A stretch of DNA of 64,000 nt from positions 2,697,001-2,761,000 of the forward strand of contig NZ_CP019952.1 of NCBI RefSeq assembly GCF_002021815.1, read 5' to 3'. Below the pieces are notes generated by a model, which did not search any database, was not told where the DNA came from, and saw only the letters and a program-made list of their open reading frames with translations. The translations under genes were made by a program, and so were the position numbers. This document shows, piece after piece, positions 40,942 to 50,627 of this stretch; within the stretch, counting starts at the first letter, position 1, and the number at the start of each line of letters is the position of its first letter. The DNA comes from Pseudomonas parafulva (GTDB lineage: Bacteria > Pseudomonadota > Gammaproteobacteria > Pseudomonadales > Pseudomonadaceae).

Positions 40942-41855
40942 AAGTCGCGATCAATGCCCTGCATAACGCCCAAGGTGCCCCTTCGGGCACCGGTGCTCCC
41001 GGAGCCAGGCCACGGCGCGCCTCCCTGAGCCAGCGCTGGAAGGGCAGCCGCAACCTGCTGCCAGCCTTGCTGTTCCTGGGCCTGTTTTTCTTCGCACCGT
41101 TGGTTGGCCTGTTACTGCGCGGCGTGCTCGAGCCTACGCCTGGTCTTGGCAACTATGAACAGCTGTTCGCCAACTCGGCCTATGCCCGGGTGTTGTTCAA
41201 CACCTTTTCGGTGGCAGGGCTGGTCACGCTGATCAGCGTACTGCTGGGCTTTCCGCTGGCCTGGGTGATCACGCTGGTACCCAAGGGCTGGGGCCGGTGG
41301 CTGCTTAACATCGTCCTGCTGTCGATGTGGACCAGCCTGCTGGCGCGCACCTACTCCTGGCTGGTGCTGCTGCAAAGCTCGGGGGTCATCAACAAAATGC
41401 TGATGGCAATGGGCATCATCGACAGCCCACTTGAGATGGTGCACAACCTCACAGGCGTGGTGATCGGCATGAGCTACATCATGATCCCGTTCATCGTGCT
41501 ACCGCTGCAGGCAACCATGCATGCCATCGACCCGATGGTGCTGCAGGCAGGCTCGGTGTGCGGTGCCAGCCCGTGGACCAACTTCTGGAAGGTGTTCTTG
41601 CCGCTGTGCCGGTCGGGGCTGTTCTCCGGGGCGTTGATGGTGTTCGTCATGTCGCTGGGGTACTACGTCACCCCGGCGTTGCTGGGCGGGGCGCAGAACA
41701 TGATGCTGCCTGAATTCATCATCCAGCAGGTGCAGTCGTTCCTCAATTGGGGCCTGGCCAGCGCGGCGGCTGCCTTGTTGGTGGTCATCACCCTGGTGCT
41801 GTTCTACCTGTACCTGAAGCTGCAGCCGGAATCCCCGGTTGGCACTGCGAGGTAA
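40938..41855 (+). CDS. ABC transporter permease (PotB/H type)
   Basis: A 305-residue permease with six helices and the EAA-like cytoplasmic loop (QAGSVCGASPWTNFWKVFLPL). A hydrophilic, Pro/Arg-rich N-terminal tail of ~35 residues precedes helix 1. It overlaps the binding-protein gene by 4 bases (ATGA). Confidence 0.92.
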   Translation: MKVAINALHNAQGAPSGTGAPGARPRRASLSQRWKGSRNLLPALLFLGLFFFAPLVGLLLRGVLEPTPGLGNYEQLFANSAYARVLFNTFSVAGLVTLISVLLGFPLAWVITLVPKGWGRWLLNIVLLSMWTSLLARTYSWLVLLQSSGVINKMLMAMGIIDSPLEMVHNLTGVVIGMSYIMIPFIVLPLQATMHAIDPMVLQAGSVCGASPWTNFWKVFLPLCRSGLFSGALMVFVMSLGYYVTPALLGGAQNMMLPEFIIQQVQSFLNWGLASAAAALLVVITLVLFYLYLKLQPESPVGTAR

Positions 41856-41860
41856 ACCAC

Positions 41861-42670
41861 ATGCTCTTGTCTCCCAATGCCATGGGCCGGCCGCTTCGCA
41901 CCGGCCTGTACCTGACCACCGGTGTAATTGCCGCCTTCCTCTTGCTGCCGGTGGTCTTCATCGTGCTGCTGTCGTTCGGTTCGTCCCAATGGCTGGTGTT
42001 TCCACCGCCCGGCTGGACGTTCAAATGGTACGGGCAGTTCTTTTCCAACCCTGAGTGGATGGACGCAGCCCTGGCCAGCCTCAAAGTCGCCGTGCTCACC
42101 ACCGTTGCGGCAGTGCTGCTGGGCCTGCCCACGGCCTTCGCCCTGGTGCGCGGGCGCTTCCCGGGGCGCGAGCTGCTGTACGGCCTGTTCACCATGCCGA
42201 TGATCGTGCCCCTGGTGATCATCGCCGTAGCGGTGTACGCCCTGTTCCTCAAGCTGGGCTACACCGGGACCTTGTTCGCCTTCGTGGTGAGCCACGTGAT
42301 CGTCGCCCTGCCCTTCACCATCATCTCCATCATCAATTCCCTGAAGCTGTTCGACCAGTCGATCGAGGACGCCGCCGTCATCTGCGGTGCCTCGCGCCTG
42401 CAGGCCATCTTCAAGGTGACCTTCCCGGCCATCCGGCCTGGGATGATCGCCGGCGGGTTGTTCGCGTTTCTGGTGTCCTGGGATGAAGTGGTGCTGAGCG
42501 TGATGATGGCCAGCCCCGACCTGCAGACACTGCCGGTAAAAATGTGGACCACCCTGCGCCAGGACCTCAGCCCGGTGATCGCCGTGGCATCGACCTTGCT
42601 GATCGGTCTGTCGCTGCTTGTGATGTTCCTTGCCGCCGCCCTGCGCCGGCGTGCCGAAACCAACGCCTGA
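41861..42670 (+). CDS. ABC transporter permease (PotC/I type)
   Basis: A 269-residue six-helix permease with EAA loop EDAAVICGASRLQAIFKVTF. GAGG is 8 bases before the ATG, and the gene starts 5 bases after the first permease. It completes the heterodimeric channel. Confidence 0.92.
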   Translation: MLLSPNAMGRPLRTGLYLTTGVIAAFLLLPVVFIVLLSFGSSQWLVFPPPGWTFKWYGQFFSNPEWMDAALASLKVAVLTTVAAVLLGLPTAFALVRGRFPGRELLYGLFTMPMIVPLVIIAVAVYALFLKLGYTGTLFAFVVSHVIVALPFTIISIINSLKLFDQSIEDAAVICGASRLQAIFKVTFPAIRPGMIAGGLFAFLVSWDEVVLSVMMASPDLQTLPVKMWTTLRQDLSPVIAVASTLLIGLSLLVMFLAAALRRRAETNA

Positions 42671-42688
42671 GCGCGCGGAGATTAACCC

Positions 42689-43837
42689 ATGAGTGCAGTG
42701 ATCCAAGACAACGCGCGTGGCAAGGCTCTGGTCAGCCTGCGCGGCCTGAACAAGCATTACGGCGACTTCACCGCCGTGGACAACCTGGACCTGGATATTC
42801 AGGAAGGCGAATTTCTGACCTTCCTGGGTTCGAGCGGCTCCGGCAAGTCCACCACCTTGTCGATGCTGGCTGGCTTCGAGACTCCCAGCAGCGGCCAGAT
42901 ACTCGTTGAGGGCCAGTCGCTGGTCAACGTGCCGCCGCACAAGCGCGACATCGGCATGGTGTTTCAGCGCTATTCGCTGTTTCCGCACCTGAACGTGCGC
43001 GACAACATTGGCTTCCCCCTGGCCATTCGCAAGCTGGGTACGGTTGAAACACGCAAGCGTGTCGATGCCATGCTCAAGCTGGTGCAACTGGAGCCTTTCG
43101 CTCACCGCAAGCCCTCGCAGATGTCCGGCGGACAACAGCAACGCGTGGCCATTGCCAGGGCGCTGGTCTACGAGCCGCGTATCCTGCTGATGGACGAGCC
43201 GCTGGGTGCCCTGGACAAGAAGTTGCGTGAAGACCTACAGGATGAACTGCGCCAGTTGCACCGGCGTCTTGGCATTACCATCGTCTACGTCACCCATGAT
43301 CAGGAAGAGGCCATGCGCCTGTCCCAGCGCATCGCGATCTTCAGCCATGGCAAAATCGTGGGCCTTGGCAGTGGCTACGACCTTTACCAGAACCCGCCCA
43401 ACGCGTTTGTAGCCTCGTTCCTGGGCAACTCCAACTTCCTGCGCATCAAGGCCAACAGCAATGGCGCAGGCAGCTTCGAAGGCCAAAGCGTCGCCATTCG
43501 CCTGACCCCAGGCCTGGGCCAAGATCAGGATGCCCTGATCATGGTGCGGCCTGAGAAAGCCCTTGCCCTGACTGCACAGCAAGCTGCCGAGCAACCGTTG
43601 CCTGCCGGCTGGAACGAAGTCAGCGCCAAGGTCGGCGAGGTGTTGTTCCTCGGTGAAAGCCAAACCTGTCATGTGGTCACCGCAGGCGGTACCTCGTTGA
43701 CGGTCAAGGCTTTGTCGGCGGCAGGCATGCCGATGCAGCCGGGCGACACCGTCAAGGTACGCTGGGCGGTGGCCGATGCGTGTATCTATACCCAGTGGGC
43801 AGAAAGTGACCTGAGCAAATCGGCCGGCGCTCACTGA
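42689..43837 (+). CDS. ABC transporter ATP-binding protein (PotA/G type)
   Basis: A 382-residue ATPase: Walker A GSSGSGKST, signature MSGGQQQRVAIARAL, Walker B ILLMDEP, H-loop VTHDQ. The C-terminal ~110 residues form the TOBE regulatory domain typical of spermidine/putrescine importers. It lies 18 bases after the second permease gene; a strong hairpin follows the operon. Confidence 0.93.
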   Translation: MSAVIQDNARGKALVSLRGLNKHYGDFTAVDNLDLDIQEGEFLTFLGSSGSGKSTTLSMLAGFETPSSGQILVEGQSLVNVPPHKRDIGMVFQRYSLFPHLNVRDNIGFPLAIRKLGTVETRKRVDAMLKLVQLEPFAHRKPSQMSGGQQQRVAIARALVYEPRILLMDEPLGALDKKLREDLQDELRQLHRRLGITIVYVTHDQEEAMRLSQRIAIFSHGKIVGLGSGYDLYQNPPNAFVASFLGNSNFLRIKANSNGAGSFEGQSVAIRLTPGLGQDQDALIMVRPEKALALTAQQAAEQPLPAGWNEVSAKVGEVLFLGESQTCHVVTAGGTSLTVKALSAAGMPMQPGDTVKVRWAVADACIYTQWAESDLSKSAGAH

Positions 43838-43856
43838 TCCAGGCGCCGCTGATCGT

Positions 43857-43880
43857 CCGTGCGCAAGTGCCTGCGCACGG
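43857..43880 (+). terminator. hairpin after the polyamine-type operon
   Basis: Perfect 9-bp stem CCGTGCGCA / TGCGCACGG with a 6-base loop, 19 bases after the ATPase stop. No T tract, so rated as a probable transcript end. Confidence 0.5.
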
Positions 43881-43967
43881 CCGCCTGGCGACGTTGCCGC
43901 CTTGTCATCACACCATCACGCCACTGCCTTACGCTGCGGCCATTCCCACCGTGAAGGCCCAATCAGC

Positions 43968-45275
43968 ATGGCCCGCCTGCTCGTCTTCCTGTTGACCGTG
44001 CTGCCGATGATGGCCTGGGCCGAGCCCGTGCACCTGCGCATCCAAGGCTCCAACACCCTGGGCAGTGCCCTGCTACCGGCGTTGGTACGGGCGCAGCTGC
44101 GTGCCGAGCACGCTACCCAGGTGCAAGTCCACAGCGGTAAGGCGGACAACGAGTCAGTGATCGCGGCGACCCGCGCTGACGGTGTAGACATTCAGGTCGA
44201 TATCGCGGCGCATGGCTCAAGCACGGGCTTTGATGCCTTGGCTCGGGGCGAGGCTGACCTGATCGCCGCCTCTCGCCCGATCAGTGACAGCGAAGCACGG
44301 CAGCTGCAGGCATTTGGCGACTTGCGCTCCCCTGCAGCTGAACATGTCATCGGGCTGGACGGTGTCGCCATCCTCGTCAATCCCGCCAACCCCTTGTCTG
44401 AGTTGTCCCTGGATCAAATTGCGCAGGTTTTCAGCGGGCAGGTACGGCGCTGGGAGCAACTCGGGGTGGCCGGTGGCGACATCCACCTGTACGCCAGGGA
44501 CGAGCGCTCCGGGACGTTCGAAACGTTCAGGTCACGGGTCCTGGCGCCTAAGCAGGTCAACCTGGCGCCGACAGCCAGGCGTTTTGAAGCCGGCGATCGT
44601 CTGGCCGCCCAAGTAGCAGTCGATCGCCAGGCCATCGGGTTTACCGGGCTTTCGACCCTCCACGGGACCAAGGTACTGGCAGTGGCCGATGGCACCGCTG
44701 CGGCGCTGCTGCCCGAACGCGCCTTGGTGGCCAGTGAGGTCTATCCGCTGTCACGCCGCCTGTTCCTGTATCTGCCCACTCCCCCAAGCCCTCAGGCCGC
44801 TGCATTGATCGACTTCATCCAGAGCCCCGCCGGTCAGGCCATCGTGGCCGAGCAAGGCTTTGTGTCACAGCAGATCGTGGCCCAGCGCGTGGCGCCTGTT
44901 GCGAACATGCCTGCCCAGTATCGGGCGCTGGCAGAGCACGCTCAGCGGTTGAGCGTGAACTTGCGCTTTCAACCGGGCAGTGCCGCCCTGGACAGCAAGG
45001 CTACCCAGGATGTGCAGCGGGTCATCGAGTACCTGAACCAGGCCGGCAAGCCGCATCGCAAGGCCGTACTGGTGGGCTTCGGCGACCCCAAGGACACACC
45101 GGGGCGCGCTGCCCTGCTCTCGCGCCTGCGCGGCGAGGCGGTACGCCAGGCACTGGCGCGCGGGGGTATCGAGGTGCTGGAAGTGGCGGGGTTAGGTGAC
45201 CAGATGCCGGTGGCGGGTAACGAGATGGAGCAGGGCCGCTTGCGCAACCGTCGCGTCGAGGTCTGGGTCTATTGA
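43968..45275 (+). CDS. PstS-like phosphate-binding domain fused to OmpA domain
   Basis: A 435-residue exported protein with signal peptide (~1-19, MARLLVFLLTVLPMMAWAE). Residues ~20-295 are a PstS/PBP-like domain (RIQGSNTLGSALLPAL, EADLIAASRPIS, RDERSGTFETF with the phosphate-type SGT motif). Residues ~325-435 are an OmpA/MotB-like peptidoglycan-binding domain (LSVNLRFQPGSAALDSKA, GFGDPKDTPG, NRRVEVWVY). This ties a phosphate- or oxyanion-binding module to the cell wall. No Pst permease or ATPase genes are nearby, so a sensing or scaffold role is more likely than transport. Confidence 0.88.
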   Translation: MARLLVFLLTVLPMMAWAEPVHLRIQGSNTLGSALLPALVRAQLRAEHATQVQVHSGKADNESVIAATRADGVDIQVDIAAHGSSTGFDALARGEADLIAASRPISDSEARQLQAFGDLRSPAAEHVIGLDGVAILVNPANPLSELSLDQIAQVFSGQVRRWEQLGVAGGDIHLYARDERSGTFETFRSRVLAPKQVNLAPTARRFEAGDRLAAQVAVDRQAIGFTGLSTLHGTKVLAVADGTAAALLPERALVASEVYPLSRRLFLYLPTPPSPQAAALIDFIQSPAGQAIVAEQGFVSQQIVAQRVAPVANMPAQYRALAEHAQRLSVNLRFQPGSAALDSKATQDVQRVIEYLNQAGKPHRKAVLVGFGDPKDTPGRAALLSRLRGEAVRQALARGGIEVLEVAGLGDQMPVAGNEMEQGRLRNRRVEVWVY

Positions 45276-45473
45276 GGCTTGCCGCACGGCATCAAGACTG
45301 GAGGGGTCAGCGCCTCCCAAGCCCTTCGCAAAAAAATGTAACAGCTGCTCATTCGGCGTGCCCCGCAAACGGATCTACGCTCAAGCCTAAGTGATACCGG
45401 GCCCCTCTGACGGTTGCCAGCCGCCATGTCGGATCACTGTTGCCACGCAACGTCGACCGATCAGGAGGGGCTC

Positions 45474-46508
45474 ATGACAGCTCTGCACACCTTTCTCACA
45501 ACACCTTTTCTCGGCACCAGCGCTTGGCTGTGGCTGGTTTTTGTCGCCATCGTCGTCGGCTTGCTGGTGCTCGACCTGGGCGTGCTGCATCGCCATGACC
45601 GCGAAATCGAAATGCGCGAAAGCCTGCTGCTGTATTCAGGCTACTTCGGCGTCGGCGTGCTGTTCGGCGTCGGTGTTTGGTACTACCTGGGCGCGCAACC
45701 GGCACTGGAGTTCTATACGGGGTTTCTCGTCGAGCAGTCGTTGTCGATGGATAACGTCTTCGTGATGGCGATGATCTTCAGCTATTTCGCCGTTCCCCGA
45801 CGCTATCAGCACCGCGTGTTGTTCTGGGGGATTCTCGGCGTGGTGGTGTTGCGCGCGATCATGATTGGCGTCGGCGCGGCCTTGGTGCAGAACTTTGCCT
45901 GGGTACTTTATCTCTTCGGCGCCTTCCTGCTTTTTACCGGCGTGAAAATGGCGCTATCCAGGGAAGACAGTCAGCCGGACCTGGCCAACAATCCGATTCT
46001 GAAGTTTGTAAGGCGGCACATGCGGGTAACCGATCAAATCCACGGCTCGAAGTTTTTCGTGCACGTTACGCCCAGTGGGGAAAGCAATGCCGTGCGCCAC
46101 GCTACGCCGCTGTTTCTTGCGCTTGTTTTGATTGAACTGGCTGACCTCGTATTTGCCGTGGACAGCGTCCCGGCGATATTCGCCATCACCCAGGACCCTT
46201 TCATCGTCTACACATCCAATATCTTTGCCATCTTGGGCCTGCGTTCACTGTACTTTGCCTTGTCGGCACTGATGCACCGTTTCGTGTACTTGAAGTATGC
46301 GCTGGCGCTCGTGCTGATCTTCATCGGCTGCAAGATCTTCTACCACGGCATGGTGGGCAAGGTGCCCGCCCTATTGTCGCTGGGCGTCACGTTCGGGCTG
46401 TTGCTGGGCGGTGTGCTGGTGTCGCTGATAAAAACCCGCGGTCAAGCCAAGGCCCCGGTTACTGAGCTGGATCAAGCGATTGAAACCACTCGGCATAAGG
46501 AGTATTGA
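45474..46508 (+). CDS. TerC/Alx-family membrane protein
   Basis: A 344-residue protein with about nine membrane helices. Conserved acidic intramembrane motifs LEQSLSMDNVFVMA-like (VEQSLSMDNVFVMA) and LADLVFAVDSVPAIF define TerC/Alx proteins, now linked to manganese export and metal homeostasis. AGGAGG lies 6 bases before the ATG. I looked for a yybP-ykoY manganese riboswitch in the 198-bp leader and could not recognise one. Confidence 0.92.
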   Translation: MTALHTFLTTPFLGTSAWLWLVFVAIVVGLLVLDLGVLHRHDREIEMRESLLLYSGYFGVGVLFGVGVWYYLGAQPALEFYTGFLVEQSLSMDNVFVMAMIFSYFAVPRRYQHRVLFWGILGVVVLRAIMIGVGAALVQNFAWVLYLFGAFLLFTGVKMALSREDSQPDLANNPILKFVRRHMRVTDQIHGSKFFVHVTPSGESNAVRHATPLFLALVLIELADLVFAVDSVPAIFAITQDPFIVYTSNIFAILGLRSLYFALSALMHRFVYLKYALALVLIFIGCKIFYHGMVGKVPALLSLGVTFGLLLGGVLVSLIKTRGQAKAPVTELDQAIETTRHKEY

Positions 46509-46791
46509 CCGCCATGCGCCGGTTGAAGTCCGGGCTCCCGTCGCCCCACCAGACGGGGCCACGCTCCCCCAGCGCGACCTTTGCCGCCTGAACCTGGGCA
46601 CGGGCGCGAGCAAGCTGATCGGGTTCGTCGTTGGCCTTTGCGTCCTTTACCGCTCTGCGCGCGTCCATCAAGGCATGCACCCAGTGCTGACGCAGAGCGT
46701 CGGACAGGGAGGGATCGGTGCAGCGCCACAAGCGCCCCCGGACAACGAAATAGCGGCCGTCCGGGGTAGTGGGATAACGTTGGGTGGGCAT
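46459..46791 (-). CDS. conserved hypothetical protein coupled to the MvaT-like gene, 110 aa
   Basis: A 110-residue soluble, tryptophan-rich protein (YFVVRGRLWRCTDPSLSD, ERGPVWWGDGSPDFNRRM). Its ATG shares one base with the MvaT-like stop (TAATG), so it is translated with that gene, and its 3' end overlaps terC by 50 bases in the convergent direction. No named domain recognised. The strict coupling suggests a partner of the nucleoid protein or a shared regulation. Confidence 0.8.
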   Translation of the reverse strand: MPTQRYPTTPDGRYFVVRGRLWRCTDPSLSDALRQHWVHALMDARRAVKDAKANDEPDQLARARAQVQAAKVALGERGPVWWGDGSPDFNRRMAVNTPYAEWFQSLDPAQ

Positions 46792-47159
46792 TACTTGGCC
46801 AGCCAGTTTTCCACTTCATCAGCGCCGTGTTCGGCCTTCCATGCCTTGAGCTTGGTGTGATTGCCACCTTTGGTCTCAATGACTTCACCGGTGTGTGGGT
46901 TCTTGTACTGCTTGACCTGCCGAGCACGACGTGGCGCTTTCTGGGCCGCAGCAGGCGCAGCGGGCCGTTGACCGTTTTTCGGGTCGAGCAGGTTGACGAT
47001 ATCGCGCAAACTGTATTCGTACTTGGCCAGCAGATTTCGCAGTTTGGTTTCAAACTCGATTTCTTTTTGCAGCTCAGGGCTACCTTTCATGGCTTCCAGC
47101 TCTGCAAGTTGGGCAGCCAATTTCTGTTCCAGTTGACGAAACTCTGCAAGACGAGACAT
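46791..47159 (-). CDS. MvaT/MvaU-family H-NS-like nucleoid protein
   Basis: A 122-residue xenogeneic silencer. The N-terminal coiled coil (residues 1-60, MSRLAEFRQLEQKLAAQLAE) drives oligomerisation; a Pro/Ala-rich linker follows; the C-terminal domain has KQYKNPHTGEVIETKGGNH, the MvaT DNA-binding AT-pincer region. It is of the Tur-type set in P. putida; which paralogue is unclear. AAGGAA lies 9 bases before the ATG. Confidence 0.94.
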   Translation of the reverse strand: MSRLAEFRQLEQKLAAQLAELEAMKGSPELQKEIEFETKLRNLLAKYEYSLRDIVNLLDPKNGQRPAAPAAAQKAPRRARQVKQYKNPHTGEVIETKGGNHTKLKAWKAEHGADEVENWLAK

Positions 47160-47336
47160 GGGGACGTTTCCTTTTCAGTACGACGGGCAATGAAACTTCA
47201 GTAACTTGTTAGTGCAGTCGAACATAGGCTTGGTTCAACCGGCTTGACTAACTAGACAGCATTACCGTCTGTCCGTCAAAGAAAATGTTAGTGCCCGGCA
47301 AGCGGTCTGTTGCGCACACCCTGCGGAGACTCAATC

Positions 47337-48134
47337 ATGCCCAACCCTTCCCTCGGCCTTCTTGGCTTATGTTTGGCCAGCGCCCTGCTCGCAGGTTGCT
47401 CAGGGGCCAAAACCGCATCGCCCGTGCAAACACCCGGCGCCCCAATAAAACCCGGCACGCAATGGCTTGAAAAAGGCGCGGCGCTGTTACAGGCCAAACC
47501 GCCTATTGACGCACTGAATGCCTACCTGGATGGTTTTCACTTCTATAACGGCCATCCTGATATTCAAATGGAAGCGCATCATTACTGTGCGATCCTCAAC
47601 GAAGACGTCATTCAGTGCGTGATCTACGATGGCAGCACGGCCACGGCCAAAATCATGGGCGTGGAGTACATCATCGATCAGAAGTTGTTCGCCCGGTTAC
47701 CCGCCAAGGAAAAAGCGCTGTGGCACAGCCACGGGTTTGAAGTGTCCTCTGGCCAGTTGGTGGCGCCCGGTATCCCTGCGCCTGCCGAACATGCCTTGAT
47801 GAAACGCCTGGCCACCACCTACGGCAAGACGTGGCATACCTGGCATACCGACCAGGACAAGTCACTGCCGATGGGCGTGCCGCAACTGATGATGGGCTTC
47901 ACTGCGGACGGTCAGGCAGACCCGGCGATGGTCGAGCAGCGCAACCGTCGCCTAGGCATCGATACCGCCCAGACGCGCAAGCAGCGCGCTGATATTGACA
48001 TTCCTACGCCCGACGCTGACGCCGACAGTTGGCAGAAAGGCGTCATCATTCAGTTGGATGACCCGACTGGCGCGCATTTGCACAAACCTGCCACCACTAC
48101 GCCTGCCGATACCAACAGCCGCTCGGCCCGTTGA
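47337..48134 (+). CDS. OBAP/DUF1264 family lipoprotein
   Basis: A 265-residue predicted lipoprotein (lipobox LLAGC, Cys ~21). The body matches the oil-body-associated-protein family: DGFHFYNGHPDIQMEAHHYC and QCVIYDG near the start and a WHTWHTDQDKSLPMG motif in the middle. The bacterial role is unknown. GGAG lies 9 bases before the chosen ATG. Confidence 0.85.
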   Translation: MPNPSLGLLGLCLASALLAGCSGAKTASPVQTPGAPIKPGTQWLEKGAALLQAKPPIDALNAYLDGFHFYNGHPDIQMEAHHYCAILNEDVIQCVIYDGSTATAKIMGVEYIIDQKLFARLPAKEKALWHSHGFEVSSGQLVAPGIPAPAEHALMKRLATTYGKTWHTWHTDQDKSLPMGVPQLMMGFTADGQADPAMVEQRNRRLGIDTAQTRKQRADIDIPTPDADADSWQKGVIIQLDDPTGAHLHKPATTTPADTNSRSAR

Positions 48135-48157
48135 GCCTGGCGGCATGAACCCAGCAA

Positions 48158-49387
48158 TCAGCGTTGGGCCGCTGAGCCTGACGCAGGCAGATACCTGCCG
48201 ATTTCGTACTTGCCGATCGCTGCCCGGTGCACTTCATCGGGCCCGTCGGCCAGGCGCAGGGTGCGCTGCATGGCGTACATGTAGGCTAACGGAAAATCAG
48301 CGCTCACCCCCGCACCACCGTGCAACTGGATCGCCCGATCGATTACGCGCAGCGCAACATTCGGTGCTACCACCTTGATCTGGGCGATCTCGCTGCGGGC
48401 CACCTTGTTGCCCACGGTGTCCATCATATAGGCCGCTTTGAGCGTGAGCAGGCGTGCCATGTCGATGTCCATGCGCGAATCGGCAATCTTGTCGACGTTC
48501 CCGCCCAGCCGCGCCAGTGGCTGACCGAACGCAGTCCGGGCAACCGCGCGCTTGCACATCAGCTCCAGAGCCCGTTCGGCCATGCCGATGGACCGCATGC
48601 AATGGTGGATGCGTCCAGGCCCCAATCGGCCTTGGGCGATCTCGAACCCCCTGCCCTCTCCTAGCAGCACGTTCTCCAACGGCACCCGCACGTTTTCGAA
48701 CACCACCTCGGCATGGCCATGGGGGGCGTCGTCGTAGCCAAATACCGGCAGAGGTCTGAGCACCCTCACACCGGGTGTATCCATCGGCACCAGAACCATC
48801 GAGTGTTGTTGGTGCCGCGGGCCTTTCGGGTTGGACAGGCCCATGAAGATCAGAACCTTGCACCGCGGGTCACATGCGCCGGAGGTCCACCACTTGCGGC
48901 CGTTGATGACCCATTGGTCCCCTTCGCGCACTGCTGTAGCCGCCATGTTGGTGGCATCCGAAGACGCCACATCGGGCTCGGTCATGGCGAATGCCGAGCG
49001 GATTTCACCCCGCAACAAAGGCTCCAGCCACTGCTGCTTCTGCGCGGCCGTACCGTAGCGCACCAGCACTTCCATGTTTCCTGTGTCCGGTGCCGAGCAG
49101 TTGAACGGCTCCGGGCCCAACAATGAACGGCCCATGATCTCGGCCAGTGGGGCGTACTCCAGGTTGGTCAGCCCTGCGCCGTATTCGGATTCAGGCAGAA
49201 AGAGGTTCCACAAGCCCTCCTCGCGTGCCTTGATTTTCAGCGATTCCATGATGGCGGTAGGCTGCCAACGATCGCCTTCGGCAACTTGGCGTTCGAATAC
49301 GGACTCGGCTGGATAGACGTAGGCATCCATGAAGGCAGTCACGCGCTCGCGCAGCGCTTGCACCTTGGGCGAATAGGCGAAATCCAT
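48158..49387 (-). CDS. acyl-CoA dehydrogenase family protein
   Basis: A 409-residue FAD enzyme of the long-chain ACAD10/11-like group: [15 protein letters not shown] at the FAD/substrate site, [14 protein letters not shown] and the C-terminal [16 protein letters not shown] with ADGPDEVH. It should oxidise an acyl-CoA in beta-oxidation or a side-chain pathway. It is divergent from a LysR gene that probably controls it. Chain-length preference not assignable. Confidence 0.92.
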   Translation of the reverse strand: MDFAYSPKVQALRERVTAFMDAYVYPAESVFERQVAEGDRWQPTAIMESLKIKAREEGLWNLFLPESEYGAGLTNLEYAPLAEIMGRSLLGPEPFNCSAPDTGNMEVLVRYGTAAQKQQWLEPLLRGEIRSAFAMTEPDVASSDATNMAATAVREGDQWVINGRKWWTSGACDPRCKVLIFMGLSNPKGPRHQQHSMVLVPMDTPGVRVLRPLPVFGYDDAPHGHAEVVFENVRVPLENVLLGEGRGFEIAQGRLGPGRIHHCMRSIGMAERALELMCKRAVARTAFGQPLARLGGNVDKIADSRMDIDMARLLTLKAAYMMDTVGNKVARSEIAQIKVVAPNVALRVIDRAIQLHGGAGVSADFPLAYMYAMQRTLRLADGPDEVHRAAIGKYEIGRYLPASGSAAQR

Positions 49388-49494
49388 TGGCGGGTTCCTT
49401 CAGGGTCGAATGACATTAGGGCAAGCCTAGGGCAGGCGCTGGTCATCCACCTAGTCTATTTTCGGCGTGTATTAACATTCATAACCGATATATG

Positions 49495-49504
49495 ATCGGC
49501 CGAT
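49495..49504. promoter_or_regulatory. short palindrome in the divergent acyl-CoA dehydrogenase/LysR promoter
   Basis: ATCGGCCGAT, a 10-bp palindrome 23 bases upstream of the LysR start, immediately beside a GATAAT that could be its -10. A possible autoregulatory site; no experimental support. Confidence 0.3.
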
Positions 49505-49527
49505 AATTCCAAGAACGAGCGGCGCTC

Positions 49528-50454
49528 ATGAATCTCAGCAAGGTCGATCTCAACCTGTTCATCGTCTTCGATGCGATCTACACCGAAGCCAACCTCACCC
49601 GTGCCGGGCAGATCGTCGGCATCACCCAGCCTGCCGTGTCCAATGCATTGTCCAGGCTGCGTGAAACCTTCAACGACCCGCTGTTCGTACGGACCGCCCA
49701 GGGCATGGTGCCAACACCCATGGCGCAGAACATCATCGGCTCGGTCCGCAGCGCGCTGGCATTGCTACGCACCTCGGTGCAGGAAAGCCGGACGTTCAAC
49801 CCCCTGCAAGCGAGCAAGACGTTTCGCATCAGCATGACCGACCTGACCGAGGCTGTGATCCTGCCGCCGCTGTTCCAACGCCTGCGTCGCCTGGCGCCTG
49901 GGGTGCTGATCGAGAGTTTCCTGTGCAAGCGCCGGGAAACCACCAAGGAGCTTGCCGCAGGGCGACTGGACTTCGCCATCGACGCCCCCCTCAACACCGA
50001 CCCTCAAGTGCGGCACATCAAGTTGATGCAGGACCGCTACGTCTGCGCCCTGCGCCAAGGTCACCCGCTGGCCGACAGGGCATTGAGCCTGGATGGGTAC
50101 CTTGGCATGACCCATATCCACATTTCCAGCCGCCGCAACGGGCTGGGTTACGTGGACCTTGCGCTGGGCAAGATGGGCGTGCAGCGCAAGGTGGCCCTGC
50201 GCTCACAGCATTACCTGATGGCCTCGCAAGTACTGCAGCAAACCGACATGGTGATGACCGTGCCAGAGCGTTTCGCCCGCCGTCACCAGTTGTGCTACAA
50301 GCCCCTGCCTGTGGAGGTGCCGGCGTTGGAGACGCACCTGTACTGGCATGAAAGCACTGACCAGGACCCAGCGAACCGCTGGATGCGCGAGCAGATTACC
50401 GAGTTGTGCGAGCGGGTAGTCAGCGAAGAGGAACGGACTCTCAACGGTCAATGA
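49528..50454 (+). CDS. LysR-family regulator (NodD/NahR-like)
   Basis: A 308-residue LTTR. The start MNLSKVDLNLFIVFDAIYTE and ITQPAVSNALSRLRE are typical of the NodD/NahR/SyrM branch, as is FRISMTDLTEAVILPPL at the effector domain start. It is divergent from the acyl-CoA dehydrogenase, with 140 bp between, so it likely regulates that gene. Confidence 0.92.
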   Translation: MNLSKVDLNLFIVFDAIYTEANLTRAGQIVGITQPAVSNALSRLRETFNDPLFVRTAQGMVPTPMAQNIIGSVRSALALLRTSVQESRTFNPLQASKTFRISMTDLTEAVILPPLFQRLRRLAPGVLIESFLCKRRETTKELAAGRLDFAIDAPLNTDPQVRHIKLMQDRYVCALRQGHPLADRALSLDGYLGMTHIHISSRRNGLGYVDLALGKMGVQRKVALRSQHYLMASQVLQQTDMVMTVPERFARRHQLCYKPLPVEVPALETHLYWHESTDQDPANRWMREQITELCERVVSEEERTLNGQ

Positions 50455-50627
50455 GAAGAGACCGTCTGAGTGTCGAGACAAGGGTGGGAATATTTTTTTC
50501 GTTATGCCCGATCCGGAGAATGCTTTTGCAAAATGGTCTTAAAACGCCCTGATTTAGAGCAAAAGTCTCTTCGTGACGCAGTTAATCTTGTTCAGGCACC
50601 CTCGCTCTCTTGCCAATGGACCTGCTT

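Noticed and set aside
45276..45473. yybP-ykoY manganese riboswitch before terC
   Set aside because: I could not find the conserved loop sequences; only a covariance search could settle it.
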